Assembly (NCBI GenBank): GCA_035430165.1
Contig: DAOMGE010000003.1
Location: forward strand, 42,749 to 106,748
Length of the DNA stretch: 64,000 nucleotides
Reading direction: 5' to 3'
Source of the DNA: UBA7239 sp035430165
Lineage (GTDB): Bacteria; Pseudomonadota; Gammaproteobacteria; Pseudomonadales; UBA7239
Numbering within the stretch: position 1 is the stretch's first letter; every line of letters begins with the position of its first letter. Positions 36,380 through 45,197 of the stretch are shown here, one piece after another. The position numbers were made by a program, and so were the translations under genes. The notes beneath the pieces were generated by a model. It saw only the letters and a program-made list of their open reading frames with translations. It was not told the origin of the DNA and ran no database searches.

Positions 36380-39300
36380 TTATCGGGCAAGTTTTCTGTT
36401 TGCACGCCACTGCTTGATGCGCTCGGGAATGATCATCATCAGTGGCGTAATCACGAGCGTCAGTATGGTCGCAAATGTCAGGCCGTAAACCAGCGCGGCG
36501 GCGAGTGGTTTCCAGTAGGACGCTACCATGCCGCGCGTTGTGATGTCGCGACCGAGCAAATCCACGCTGATCCCGAGTGCTAATGGCACCAGGCCCAGGC
36601 CTGCAGTAATGACCGTCAGGAATACAGGACGCAAACGCTGCGCGCCGGTGCGCACGGCGAGTTCAATCAGGGACAATTCCGGCTGGTTGATGCGCAGGTG
36701 ATTGTAGGTGTCCAGCAGGATGATATTGTTATGCACAATAACGCCAGCCAGCGCAACAATACCAACACCACCCAGCACGATACTGAACGGTTGCTGGAAA
36801 ATCATGTGGCCGAGTAACACGCCGGCCGTCGACATGATGACGGACGACAACACCAGAAATGTCTGGTAGAAGCTGTTGAACATCGCCACCATCATGGCCA
36901 GCATCAGTAGCATGGCGAGCATGAACGCAATGCCAAGAAATTCTGCGGCTTCTTTCTCGCTTTCTTTCGCGCCGCGGAATTTGATACTCACTTGCGGGTT
37001 GATATTTGCTTCGGTATCTATCCAGTGCTGGATCTCCTCCACTTTCTGGCTGGCCATGACGCCCGGCGCAGTGTTGGCAAATACCGTTAGAACGCCTGTG
37101 CCTTCGATGCGTTGCATTTTGTTGATGCGAGGCTTGGCTTCGCGTTTCACAAAATTACTGATCGGTACTGCGCCGTGAGGCGTGTTCACCGTAATCACAT
37201 CGAGCGCTTCGATATTGCGATCTTCAACCGGATATCGCACGCGAATATCCACTTCGCTTTCTGCATCGTCCGGACGATATTTCCCCACCAGTACGCCGCT
37301 GGTGATCAGTTGCACGGCAAGGCCGGCATCGCCAACGCTGGCGCCGTACAGCGCAGCCTGGCGGCGATCCACTTTCATGTTCCATTCAATGCCGGGTAGC
37401 GGGAAGGTGTCGTCAATATCGATCAGGCCGTCCATTGATTCGATATGTTTCCGCATGCGCGTGGCTTCAGCCTGCAAGATTTCCTGGTTGTCGGATTTCA
37501 TCTCGACCTGTATTTGTTTGGCAATCGGTGGTCCGCCCTTGAGTGCATCGGCAAATATACGGATGCCTGACAGGTGTTTGGTGCGTTCACGGATATTCCA
37601 GAAAATTTCCGTACTGGTGAGCTTGCGCGATTGGGAGGGTTCCAGCTCAACCAGCATGTGGCCGATTTCATCCTCGGAAGCATTGCGTCGGCTTTGTGCA
37701 GTGCCCACGGGATAGGTGCTGGTATAGACAGAAACCACGCCAGGGGTTTCCCGCACAATTTTTTCCACTTCCATAACGAGGGCGGAGGATTCCTTTGCAG
37801 AAAGGTTGCCACGCGCACTGACGTTGACTTCGCCGTGTGTGTGTTCCGATTCGGTGAAAAACTGGGTGCCTGCGTTAAATTTTCCGTACAGGATAAATAT
37901 GCTCGCCAGCATGACTGCCGCAGTCGCCAGAGAAATAAACGGTTTGTGCAGCACTTTTTCGATCAGTCTGGCATAAGCGCCGGTGACGCCACCGAGTTTT
38001 CGCGGGTCGTCGTGTTCCAGTGTCCGTAATTGCTGGATGCTCGCTTCGTCGAGTTCTGCCTTGCCGAACATGGCGCCAAGTACCGGGAGGAACACCAATG
38101 CAAAGGTGATAGACCATGTGAGTACAGCAAACACAGTGACGGGCAAAATGCGCATGAAATGCCCGGTGATGCCGGGCCAGAACATCAGCGGCAAAAATGC
38201 GCACAGCGTGGTCAGCATCGATGCTGTTGCCGGTGCAAACATGCGCACGGATGCGGCGATATACGCCTCGCGAGGTGACAAGCCATCTGCCATTTTGCAG
38301 TCGGCGTATTCCGCAATAACGATGGCGCCATCCACGATCATACCGATCGCCAGAAGAACCCCAAACAACACCATGAAGTTGAAGGAATAGCCCAGGAAAT
38401 AAATCACGGCCACGCCTCCGAGTGAGGCAATCGGCACGCCAAGGCTGACGAGCAAGGCAGATCGCAATCCCAGCGCTGCCACAACCACAACCAGCACCAG
38501 CATCAGTGCGGCGAGAATATTGCCTTCCAGCTCGGTAACCATCTGCAACGAAAACGGCGACTGGTCAAATGTAGTGACGAGTTCGATACCGTCAGGCAGA
38601 TCCTTGCGGGCTTCTTCCATCATTGCACGCACTGTATGGGCAACTTCTATCATGTTTGCGCCGGCGCGCTTGTTAACTTCGATGGAGATGGCAGGTTTGC
38701 CATCGACGCGCGTAATGGTGCTGGCATCCTTGAATGTGCGGCGCACGTCAGCCACATCGCCGAGTTTGATCACGCCCTCGGATGTCGCTTTGAGCGGCAA
38801 GTTGTACAAATCCTGGTAGTTTTCGATGAGGCCGGGCAGTTTCACGGAAAACCGTCCGCGGCCGGTATCCACTTCGCCGGCGGGCACCAGCATGTTGTTG
38901 GCACCCACAGCGTGAATCAGTTCTGTGCCGCTGATGCCGTAGGTTTGCAACTTGGCGCGATCGATCACCGCTTCCAGTACTTCCTCGCGGTGACCGGTGA
39001 GTTTGGCTTCCAGGACATTGGGGATAGTCTGTATTTTCCGTTTCAGGGCTTGCGCGTGGTTGTAGAGCACGCGCTCCTGAACATCGTGGCCCACAAAGTT
39101 CAGTACGATGGCAGGAAATTCGTCGGACGTGATTTCCTTGATGACGGGTTCTTTCGCTTCTGTCGGGTATTCGCCGCGTGCCCGGTCAACGGCGGCGCGC
39201 ACATCGGCCATGGCTGCATCAATGTTCACGTCACTGTTCATCTCGACAACGACATTGACATAGTTTTCCAGTGCGCGAGCGGTAATCTCTTTTACACCGT

Positions 39301-39526
39301 CAATACCCCGCAGTTCCACTTCGGTGGGTTTTACCAGCAGACGCACACCGTCCTGCGGGGAAATCCCTTCCAGTACCACGGTGACGGAGATATATGACGT
39401 GGCGATATTCGGTGTTACTTCCACCGGAATATGGCGATAGGCGTAGATACCGACGATCATGATCAGCGCCAGCAGGCTCAGCGTGGTGCGGCTGCGATCG
39501 ATTATGAGGTTGAGAAAACCCTTCAT
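36380..39526 (-). CDS. RND-family efflux transporter permease
   Basis: A 1048-residue AcrB-type inner-membrane pump with two repeats of six membrane segments and large periplasmic loops. TM4 carries GMIVDGAIVIAEYAD, where Asp399 is kept but the second proton-relay Asp of AcrB-like drug pumps is Gly400. ATASMLTTLCAFLPLMFWPGITGHFMRILP and the second-half VHNNIILLDTYNHLR are also family-typical. It overlaps the adaptor gene by 4 bases. No TolC-like outer-membrane gene is adjacent, so the pump must use a channel encoded elsewhere. Substrates unknown. Confidence 0.92.
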   Translation of the reverse strand: MKGFLNLIIDRSRTTLSLLALIMIVGIYAYRHIPVEVTPNIATSYISVTVVLEGISPQDGVRLLVKPTEVELRGIDGVKEITARALENYVNVVVEMNSDVNIDAAMADVRAAVDRARGEYPTEAKEPVIKEITSDEFPAIVLNFVGHDVQERVLYNHAQALKRKIQTIPNVLEAKLTGHREEVLEAVIDRAKLQTYGISGTELIHAVGANNMLVPAGEVDTGRGRFSVKLPGLIENYQDLYNLPLKATSEGVIKLGDVADVRRTFKDASTITRVDGKPAISIEVNKRAGANMIEVAHTVRAMMEEARKDLPDGIELVTTFDQSPFSLQMVTELEGNILAALMLVLVVVVAALGLRSALLVSLGVPIASLGGVAVIYFLGYSFNFMVLFGVLLAIGMIVDGAIVIAEYADCKMADGLSPREAYIAASVRMFAPATASMLTTLCAFLPLMFWPGITGHFMRILPVTVFAVLTWSITFALVFLPVLGAMFGKAELDEASIQQLRTLEHDDPRKLGGVTGAYARLIEKVLHKPFISLATAAVMLASIFILYGKFNAGTQFFTESEHTHGEVNVSARGNLSAKESSALVMEVEKIVRETPGVVSVYTSTYPVGTAQSRRNASEDEIGHMLVELEPSQSRKLTSTEIFWNIRERTKHLSGIRIFADALKGGPPIAKQIQVEMKSDNQEILQAEATRMRKHIESMDGLIDIDDTFPLPGIEWNMKVDRRQAALYGASVGDAGLAVQLITSGVLVGKYRPDDAESEVDIRVRYPVEDRNIEALDVITVNTPHGAVPISNFVKREAKPRINKMQRIEGTGVLTVFANTAPGVMASQKVEEIQHWIDTEANINPQVSIKFRGAKESEKEAAEFLGIAFMLAMLLMLAMMVAMFNSFYQTFLVLSSVIMSTAGVLLGHMIFQQPFSIVLGGVGIVALAGVIVHNNIILLDTYNHLRINQPELSLIELAVRTGAQRLRPVFLTVITAGLGLVPLALGISVDLLGRDITTRGMVASYWKPLAAALVYGLTFATILTLVITPLMMIIPERIKQWRANRKLAR

Positions 39527-40674
39527 GGTTTTTGAACCTGGCTGGAGCCTTCCGTTGTTGTGGAGGGCCCGGGATTGAACGCACCGGAGTTGTCGATCGA
39601 TACATCAACCTTGTCGCCATCGGCAACCAGTTCCTGTCCTACGGTGATCAGGTTGATCTCATTGGGCAAGCCGGTTACCCACACGCCTTCTGCACTTTCC
39701 CGCACAATATCCACATGATGAAATTCGACAAGGTGGTTAGCGTTAACGATACGCACACCCACTTTGCCTGCATCATCCAGTGCCAGCACGGCCGGGGTGA
39801 TTCGATGTGCGATGACTTCCTGCAGCGGAATGGTGATCTGCGAGGTGATGCCATCACGCACACTGACGCCGGCGGTATTCAGTGTGGCTTCTATACGGTA
39901 GGTGCGGGTTTGAGGGTCGGCGGCGCGTCCGATGAAGCTGATACTGCCATCGATGCGTTCGCCGTTGGCGAGTTGCACGGTTACTGGCATACCCAGTGCC
40001 AGCGGGGTGACGTCGCGTTCAGTCGCTTGTCCGGTGGCCAGCAGGGAAGTCTCGTCCAGCAAACGGGCACAAATCCCACCGCGGTCGACCAGTGCCCCCA
40101 CTTCAGCGGGCCGGTCTTCCACAAAGCCGTCAAATGGCGCATGCATGTGCAGGTTCTCTACGGCAAGCTCGGCCATCTTGAGTGCGGCGCGCGCGCTTTC
40201 AAGCGCAGACTTGCTGGCAGCAACGGAGGTGGCAGACAGCAGGTTGTCTTTTTTCAGGCGCAAGGCCCCTTCGTAATCAATGCTTGCTTTCTCGAAAGCG
40301 GCTTGCGCTTGTGTCAGTTGTACGTGACGGCCGTCATCGGCCAGTTCGCACAATACATCCCCGGCTTTGACTTTCTGGCCTTTTTCCACGGGCACGGCGA
40401 TGATGCGGCCACCGATTTCCGCTTTCACATTCACCACGCGCTTGGCTTCAGTGCGACCTCGTACCACGACTTCCATACGCTGTGGCTGTGCAACGAGATG
40501 GCTGATCCTGACGCGCGATGCCGGTGTCGTGACTTTCTGGCCTGTTGCTGTGACGGTTGCCTGTTCAGGGGATTCCTTGTGTCTGAAAACGCCGGTCAAC
40601 ATCCAGACAGTCACCACCACCACGATGGAGCCGGCCAGAATGTAGGTCTTCTTGATCGAAGTGTTTTTTTCCAC
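39523..40674 (-). CDS. RND efflux periplasmic adaptor (membrane fusion protein)
   Basis: A 383-residue HlyD/AcrA-family protein. A single membrane anchor (about residues 9-28), not a lipobox, holds it in the inner membrane. The lipoyl-like halves are VNVKAEIGGRIIAVPVEKGQKVKAGDVLCELA and LHMHAPFDGFVEDRPAEVGALVD, with a short coiled-coil hairpin between (about 118-170), then beta-barrel and membrane-proximal domains. It bridges the overlapping RND pump to an outer-membrane factor. The C-terminal 20 residues are serine- and threonine-rich. Confidence 0.92.
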   Translation of the reverse strand: MEKNTSIKKTYILAGSIVVVVTVWMLTGVFRHKESPEQATVTATGQKVTTPASRVRISHLVAQPQRMEVVVRGRTEAKRVVNVKAEIGGRIIAVPVEKGQKVKAGDVLCELADDGRHVQLTQAQAAFEKASIDYEGALRLKKDNLLSATSVAASKSALESARAALKMAELAVENLHMHAPFDGFVEDRPAEVGALVDRGGICARLLDETSLLATGQATERDVTPLALGMPVTVQLANGERIDGSISFIGRAADPQTRTYRIEATLNTAGVSVRDGITSQITIPLQEVIAHRITPAVLALDDAGKVGVRIVNANHLVEFHHVDIVRESAEGVWVTGLPNEINLITVGQELVADGDKVDVSIDNSGAFNPGPSTTTEGSSQVQKP

Positions 40675-40716
40675 AAATTTGTCTCCGTCGTGTACTGCAT
40701 GGACGAGAAGTGAAAT

Positions 40717-40809
40717 ATGATGATTGCACTGAATGACCGTGCATTATTGGTGCGTGGTGTTGTGGCGGCTATCTGCATTTACCACACGGATTTTGCGGTA
40801 TGGCACTAA
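40717..40809 (+). CDS. Possible small ORF, unknown
   Basis: A 30-codon frame with a GAGAAG ribosome site ahead of a double ATG. It encodes a mildly hydrophobic peptide ending in WH. It overlaps the next small ORF in another frame by 10 bases, so it could also be the first part of one gene broken by a frameshift. No family recognised. Confidence 0.3.
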   Translation: MMIALNDRALLVRGVVAAICIYHTDFAVWH

Positions 40810-40934
40810 GCGCAGTAGATGAGGTGTACCGGGAGGAACTTGATAATGTGATCCCTGTCACTGTCTGCCTTCATCGTGCTGGCCGGCTTGCGTTGAGGGA
40901 TGGTGAATTGGTTCTGGTCTGGGAGTCTTCGTAA
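40800..40934 (+). CDS. Small ORF of 44 residues, unknown
   Basis: A 44-codon frame beginning MALSAVDEVYREELDN and ending LVLVWESS. Its stop overlaps the start of the next small gene as TAATG, which suggests translational coupling and supports reality. The ribosome site before its own ATG is weak. Not recognised; mixed charged and hydrophobic composition. Confidence 0.4.
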   Translation: MALSAVDEVYREELDNVIPVTVCLHRAGRLALRDGELVLVWESS

Positions 40935-41119
40935 TGGGAATGTTTTTTATCGGTTTGATGCTGGTGGTGATTGCCTGGTTGTTGTGGTTGAACTACCAGA
41001 CGCTGGATGGGTTCAACGAAGATCTGAAGCAGCTGCGCTTGCTGGTTGGCCATATCGAGCGGAAGCTGGCAGGCGAGCAACAGCTTCCGGTTGATGTTGT
41101 TGCTGAATCCGCCGAATAA
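40934..41119 (+). CDS. Small single-pass membrane protein, 61 residues, unknown
   Basis: The ATG at 40934 has a GGGAG ribosome site 8 bases upstream and is coupled to the preceding ORF stop. Residues 1-19 (MGMFFIGLMLVVIAWLLWL) form one membrane helix, followed by an amphipathic, possibly coiled-coil stretch with LKQLRLLVGHIERKLA and an acidic tail. No family is recognised. It is convergent with the CNBD protein gene, ending 20 bases from it. Confidence 0.6.
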   Translation: MGMFFIGLMLVVIAWLLWLNYQTLDGFNEDLKQLRLLVGHIERKLAGEQQLPVDVVAESAE

Positions 41120-41138
41120 ACCCGCCTCAGGGCAGGGT

Positions 41139-41834
41139 TCAGAGGTCGATCGCAAGATCCGGAGTAAACGCGCTTTCCGGGTCAGGCACAGGCTGGGGCG
41201 ACCCGAATTCGATGTTCCATTCCTGCAGCACAGCGGCCAGCGCCTTGGCCTGGTCGTGCAGGGCCAGTAACTCTTCCTTGGTGTCCTTGGGCCCCATGTA
41301 CATACGGATCGCACGCCCCTTGGCTACCAGCGGGTGTGACGCGTATTGCATCTTGTACACTTCCAGCTTCCAGCGAATACCGTGCACCATGTTGCGGAAG
41401 AAAATCAGTTTGGTGTGCAGGCTGATGCCGCCAATTTCCTCCAGCTTGCCGAACACGGAAAAATCGGTGCCGAAAAGGGAAATTTCCTTGCTGTCGGGAT
41501 CAGCAATGACGGTGGCGTTGCGTTTGCCTTCCGATAGCATGGCCAGGTCGCCAAACATTTCGCCGGGTGTGATGTAGTTGATGGCGTGGGTCTTTTCACT
41601 CACTTCATCAGCATAGACAGACAGTTTCCCTTTCAGGACAAAATACATCCACGTGTCTACGTCGCCGCGCCTGAGAACGGTTTCACCCGGTTCGAGCTCC
41701 ACGATGCGTGAATGGCGCAACAAGATGTCGTACTGCCATGGCTCGGATTTGGAAACGTCCCGATAAAACGGAATGCTGGCGAGTAGCTTGTCAATCTTGT
41801 CGCGCGGGAGGCCGCTAATAGGTTTGATATGCAT
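41139..41834 (-). CDS. Cyclic nucleotide-binding domain protein
   Basis: A 231-residue cytoplasmic protein. A CNBD (about residues 15-135) contains GETVLRRGDVDTWMYFVLKGKLSVY and the cassette PGEMFGDLAMLSEGKRNATVIAD, where GD replaces the usual GE and KRNAT the usual RxAT. The C-terminal hundred residues have no recognised output domain and no helix-turn-helix, so it is not a CRP-type regulator. I start at ATG 41834 (MHIKPISGLP); an in-frame TTG at 41855 is possible. Function unknown; perhaps a sensor for cAMP, c-di-GMP or another ligand. 41856-42003 upstream holds no feature I can name. Confidence 0.8.
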   Translation of the reverse strand: MHIKPISGLPRDKIDKLLASIPFYRDVSKSEPWQYDILLRHSRIVELEPGETVLRRGDVDTWMYFVLKGKLSVYADEVSEKTHAINYITPGEMFGDLAMLSEGKRNATVIADPDSKEISLFGTDFSVFGKLEEIGGISLHTKLIFFRNMVHGIRWKLEVYKMQYASHPLVAKGRAIRMYMGPKDTKEELLALHDQAKALAAVLQEWNIEFGSPQPVPDPESAFTPDLAIDL

Positions 41835-42003
41835 AGATACTAGCCGGTAGCACAAACATCATGAATGCCCGGGGGCATTTGTCATCAGCAATCGTTTCCC
41901 TGCTGCTGGATGCAGTTTACACGACCGCTCGTCCTATTGAAGGGGTGGACGGGCAATTTGTGATCCAGAGCGCATTTCCCTTGTGTTACTGGCCTGCGTT
42001 CAC

Positions 42004-43083
42004 TCAGCAGAGATCGCCCAGCGGGTTCACCAATCCCGTTTCGCTGAAGTGTGCGTCAATGTAGCCAGCGGGAACATCGGCAATACGCGAAAAGACCCAG
42101 CGCGGACTTTTATCCTTGTCGACCAGTTGGGCGCGCACCCCTTCTGGAAAATCCGGGTGTTGGGTGCAACGTATCGATAGTATCCATTCCATGCGGAACG
42201 CATCGGCGAGCGATAGCTGGCGACCGCGCTGTAATTGCTGGTACACGATGCAGGCAGTCACCGGGCAGCCTTTCTGCAGATTATCGAGCGCATGCGCAAA
42301 CCACTTTTCCTGCAGGTCCAGTGCCTGGAGTTTTTCGACAATCTCTGGCAGGGCACCGTTGCATGCGGGAGCAATGCGACTGGTGTGCTGACACAGTTGG
42401 AGCGCCTGCTTTGCGGGGAGGAGTTCCTGCAGCCCTTTGCTGAGCAGCTGGTGGTTTTCGTTGGCATCACTCGCCCACGGCAAGCCTGCAAGCATGGCAG
42501 GTAATGCCGGCCTGTTACTGTCTTGCAACACATAGTCAGCCATGCCCAGGGCGACGGCGTCAGCGCCGTTCCACTCGCAGCCTGTGATACCAAGGAATAT
42601 CCCCAGCCCTTGTGGCAAGCGATTCAGGAAATGGCTGGCACCAACGTCGGGATACAGGCCAATGCTGGTTTCGGGCATGGCCAGGCGTGAAGATTCGGTC
42701 ACCACCCGGTGCGAGGCGCCAATCATCAGGCCGATGCCGCCACCCATGACGACACCGTGGGCCCAGCACAGCAAGGGCTTGGGATAGGTATGGATGGCGT
42801 AATCCAGCCGGTATTCCTGCTCGAAAAAACGCAGGCAATAATCATCGTTGTCCAGAATGCCCTGCCGCATGCGGCGCACATCGCCGCCGGCGCAAAAGGC
42901 GCGACCTTCGCCTTGTATCACCACGCAGGCGATTTCTGGCCGGGCTGCCCATTGGGCTAACTGCTTGCGTGCATCCTCCGCCATATCCAGCGTCAGCGCA
43001 TTGAGCGAGCCTGGAAGGTTGAGACTGAGCCAGCCAATGGTGTGTCCACTGGCAGTGTGTTGTTCGTGCGCGACTATCATCAT
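42004..43083 (-). CDS. Enoyl-CoA hydratase/isomerase family, 3-hydroxyisobutyryl-CoA hydrolase-like
   Basis: A 359-residue crotonase-fold protein. GEGRAFCAGGDVRRMRQG and GVVMGGGIGLMIGASHRVVTESSRLAMPETSIGLYPDVGASHFLNRLPQGLGIFLGITG match the HIBCH group (ECH_2), which hydrolyses 3-hydroxyisobutyryl-CoA in valine breakdown. The first glycine-rich loop gives the oxyanion hole, and PETSIGLYPDVG contains the catalytic acidic residues. The C-terminal half (DAFRMEWILSIRCTQHPDFPEGVRAQLVDKDKSPRW) is also typical. Start is ATG 43083 or the adjacent ATG 43080. No other valine-degradation genes are near, so the pathway role is inferred. Confidence 0.85.
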   Translation of the reverse strand: MMIVAHEQHTASGHTIGWLSLNLPGSLNALTLDMAEDARKQLAQWAARPEIACVVIQGEGRAFCAGGDVRRMRQGILDNDDYCLRFFEQEYRLDYAIHTYPKPLLCWAHGVVMGGGIGLMIGASHRVVTESSRLAMPETSIGLYPDVGASHFLNRLPQGLGIFLGITGCEWNGADAVALGMADYVLQDSNRPALPAMLAGLPWASDANENHQLLSKGLQELLPAKQALQLCQHTSRIAPACNGALPEIVEKLQALDLQEKWFAHALDNLQKGCPVTACIVYQQLQRGRQLSLADAFRMEWILSIRCTQHPDFPEGVRAQLVDKDKSPRWVFSRIADVPAGYIDAHFSETGLVNPLGDLC

Positions 43084-43193
43084 GGCCCCGTAGATTTGGC
43101 AAGCGAGGTATTGCCGGTTTATTGGTGCATGCTTACAGCGCTCGCTATAGTAGCGGAAGCTGTGGTAACTGGTGTAAATGAGGACAGGTGTTG

Positions 43194-43604
43194 ATGGCAA
43201 CGGATGTTGAACTAATCGAGCGCTCGCTGGAGAAGATTGGTGAAAAGGGTGTAGACATCACATCGGCAGTCTACGCACGGTTTTTTGCAAATCATCCCGA
43301 TGCAGTGCGTCTCTTCCATGGCAAGGAGCAGGCGGTATTGGGAAAAATGCTCAATGAAGTCTTGATGTCATCGGTTGATTGCGCGGGACATGCCAATTTC
43401 CTGCATGGATTGCTGACAACACAGGCGAATGACCACATGGCCTGGGGTGTTAAGGCGGAAATGTATGGTGCTTTTTTTGATGCGCTGGTGGAAGAAATCC
43501 GTGACGTGCTGGGTCCTGACTGGGACAGGGATACGCAAATTGCGTGGCAAAAGCAATGTACTGCCATGGAAGAGATCATGATGGCTGCCTACAGGGATAA
43601 CTGA
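43194..43604 (+). CDS. Single-domain globin
   Basis: A 136-residue haem protein of the bacterial single-domain globin type. Features are the CD-corner Phe41 (AVRLFH) and the proximal histidine His81 in NDHMAWGVKAEMYGAFFDALVEEIRDVLG, which lines up with the KHxxxGV segment of Vitreoscilla haemoglobin. No reductase domain follows. The ATG at 43194 has an ACAGG site nearby. Possible roles are oxygen or NO binding. It lies divergent from the hydrolase gene and upstream of dacA. Confidence 0.75.
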   Translation: MATDVELIERSLEKIGEKGVDITSAVYARFFANHPDAVRLFHGKEQAVLGKMLNEVLMSSVDCAGHANFLHGLLTTQANDHMAWGVKAEMYGAFFDALVEEIRDVLGPDWDRDTQIAWQKQCTAMEEIMMAAYRDN

Positions 43605-43697
43605 ACTGAATTGGCATCAGTGGTTCATGTTCAGCAGCATGGTCGTTACAATGGCCTCCTTTCCTGTTTTATTAACGACTTTTCTGCTGGATACCCC

Positions 43698-44873
43698 ATG
43701 ACCATGATCCGACCGTTGGCCTGCCTGCTCTTGCTGTTAACCGGTTTTGCCTACGCAGCAGAACCTGTTCCTGCAGCTCCACAATTCAATGCCAAGGCGT
43801 GGATCTTGATGGATGCAGCTACAGGCTCGGTGATGCTGGAAAATAATCCTGACCAGCGTTTGCCGCCGGCCAGCCTGACTAAACTGATGACCAGTTATGT
43901 CCTGTCAGCAGAAATAGAATCAGGCCGTGTCCACAATGAAGACATGGTACCTGTCAGCAGCAGGGCGTGGGCACAAAGCCCGGAGTTCGACGCCAAAAAT
44001 AATGGTTCGTCGCTGATGTTTATTTCGCCGGACAAACCGGTGTCATTGCTGGATTTGCACCGCGGTATTGTCATTTCCTCAGGTAATGATGCCACCGTTG
44101 CTGTTGCGGAATACCTTGCAGGAACGGAAGCTGCATTTGTCGATATGATGAACCAGTACGCGCAGAAACTGGGGATGACCAATACACACTATGTGAATAC
44201 ACACGGGCTGGACACCGAGAACCATTATTCATCAGCACGTGACCTGGCGACCTTGTCACGAGCGATTGTGAAAACAAAAGACTATCCCCTGCACAAGGAA
44301 AAGGAATTTGTTTACAACGGCATCAAACAACAGAATCGCAATGGCTTGCTGTGGGTGGATGCCAGTGTGGACGGATTGAAGACTGGCCATACCGATGGCT
44401 GCGGTTATTGCCTGGTGGCCTCAGCAGTGCGTGATGGCACAAGACTGATTTCTGTCGTGCTGGGCGCGCCGAGCATCAAGGAACGTGAAGCGGACAGTCT
44501 TGCCTTGCTGAATTACGGTTTTCGTTTCTTCCAGTCAGTGAACCTGTTTGCAGCTGATGCGGTGCTGGGTACGCCGCGTGTCTGGAAAGGCAAGCAAAAC
44601 CAGGTGACGGTCATTCCTGCACAAGCGGTCGCACTCACTGTGGCGCGTAATGTGGCGGCCAACCTGAAATCGGAAGTGCAGATTGATAATCCCCTGACCG
44701 CCCCCATAACAGCAGGGCAGAAGGTTGGGCAGATACTGGTGAAAAACGGTGACCAGGTTGTGTATACCGTTGATGCCGTGGCGCAATCCGATGTGCCTCG
44801 CGCCGGATTTTTCGGTGTGCTTTGGGATAGCCTCACGCTGATTTTTTCAAAACTGTTCGGCCTGAAAGTGTAA
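43698..44873 (+). CDS. dacA: D-alanyl-D-alanine carboxypeptidase (PBP5/6 type)
   Basis: Periplasmic, C-terminally anchored enzyme that trims the last D-Ala of peptidoglycan stem peptides; 391 residues. The signal peptide ends near AYA (residue 20). Active-site motifs are S59-LTK62, S128-GN and K228-TG. A C-terminal beta domain precedes an amphipathic helix (FGVLWDSLTLIFSKLFGLKV) that binds the membrane. The ATG at 43698 is preferred over the earlier in-frame start at 43611, which lacks a signal peptide. First of the conserved dacA-ybeD-lipB-lipA cluster. Confidence 0.95.
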   Translation: MTMIRPLACLLLLLTGFAYAAEPVPAAPQFNAKAWILMDAATGSVMLENNPDQRLPPASLTKLMTSYVLSAEIESGRVHNEDMVPVSSRAWAQSPEFDAKNNGSSLMFISPDKPVSLLDLHRGIVISSGNDATVAVAEYLAGTEAAFVDMMNQYAQKLGMTNTHYVNTHGLDTENHYSSARDLATLSRAIVKTKDYPLHKEKEFVYNGIKQQNRNGLLWVDASVDGLKTGHTDGCGYCLVASAVRDGTRLISVVLGAPSIKEREADSLALLNYGFRFFQSVNLFAADAVLGTPRVWKGKQNQVTVIPAQAVALTVARNVAANLKSEVQIDNPLTAPITAGQKVGQILVKNGDQVVYTVDAVAQSDVPRAGFFGVLWDSLTLIFSKLFGLKV

Positions 44874-44912
44874 GTTCATTCCGGGCCTGACAGTTTTCAA
44901 AACGGGCAATTT

Positions 44913-45197
44913 ATGAATATCGAGACACCGACAACGCAGGAAGCACCGAAAATCGAGTTCCCTTGCCGTTATCCTGTGAAAGTGATGGGCGTGGCTGGTA
45001 ATGATTTTCGTAGTGCAACGCTCACCATTTTTGAAAAGCATGCCGGTGTCATTACAGAAACAGATATCACGGTCCGCGCCAGCACTGGCGGCAATTACGA
45101 ATCGCTGACTGTCACGATCACTGCCATCAGTATCGAGCAGTTACAGGCTATTTTTGCTGACTTGAAAACGCATCCGCTGGTGCGGATGGTTTTATAA
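44913..45197 (+). CDS. ybeD: YbeD-family protein (DUF493)
   Basis: A 94-residue ACT-like-fold protein of unknown function found almost always between dacA and lipB. Typical segments are IEFPCRYPVKVMG and ASTGGNYESLTVTITAISIEQLQAIFADLKTHPLVRMVL. It ends directly where lipB begins (no spacer). Confidence 0.93.
   Translation: MNIETPTTQEAPKIEFPCRYPVKVMGVAGNDFRSATLTIFEKHAGVITETDITVRASTGGNYESLTVTITAISIEQLQAIFADLKTHPLVRMVL

Noticed and set aside
39532..40713. 393-codon frame opposite the RND adaptor
   Set aside because: It is a shadow of the adaptor gene, with atypical composition and no motif.
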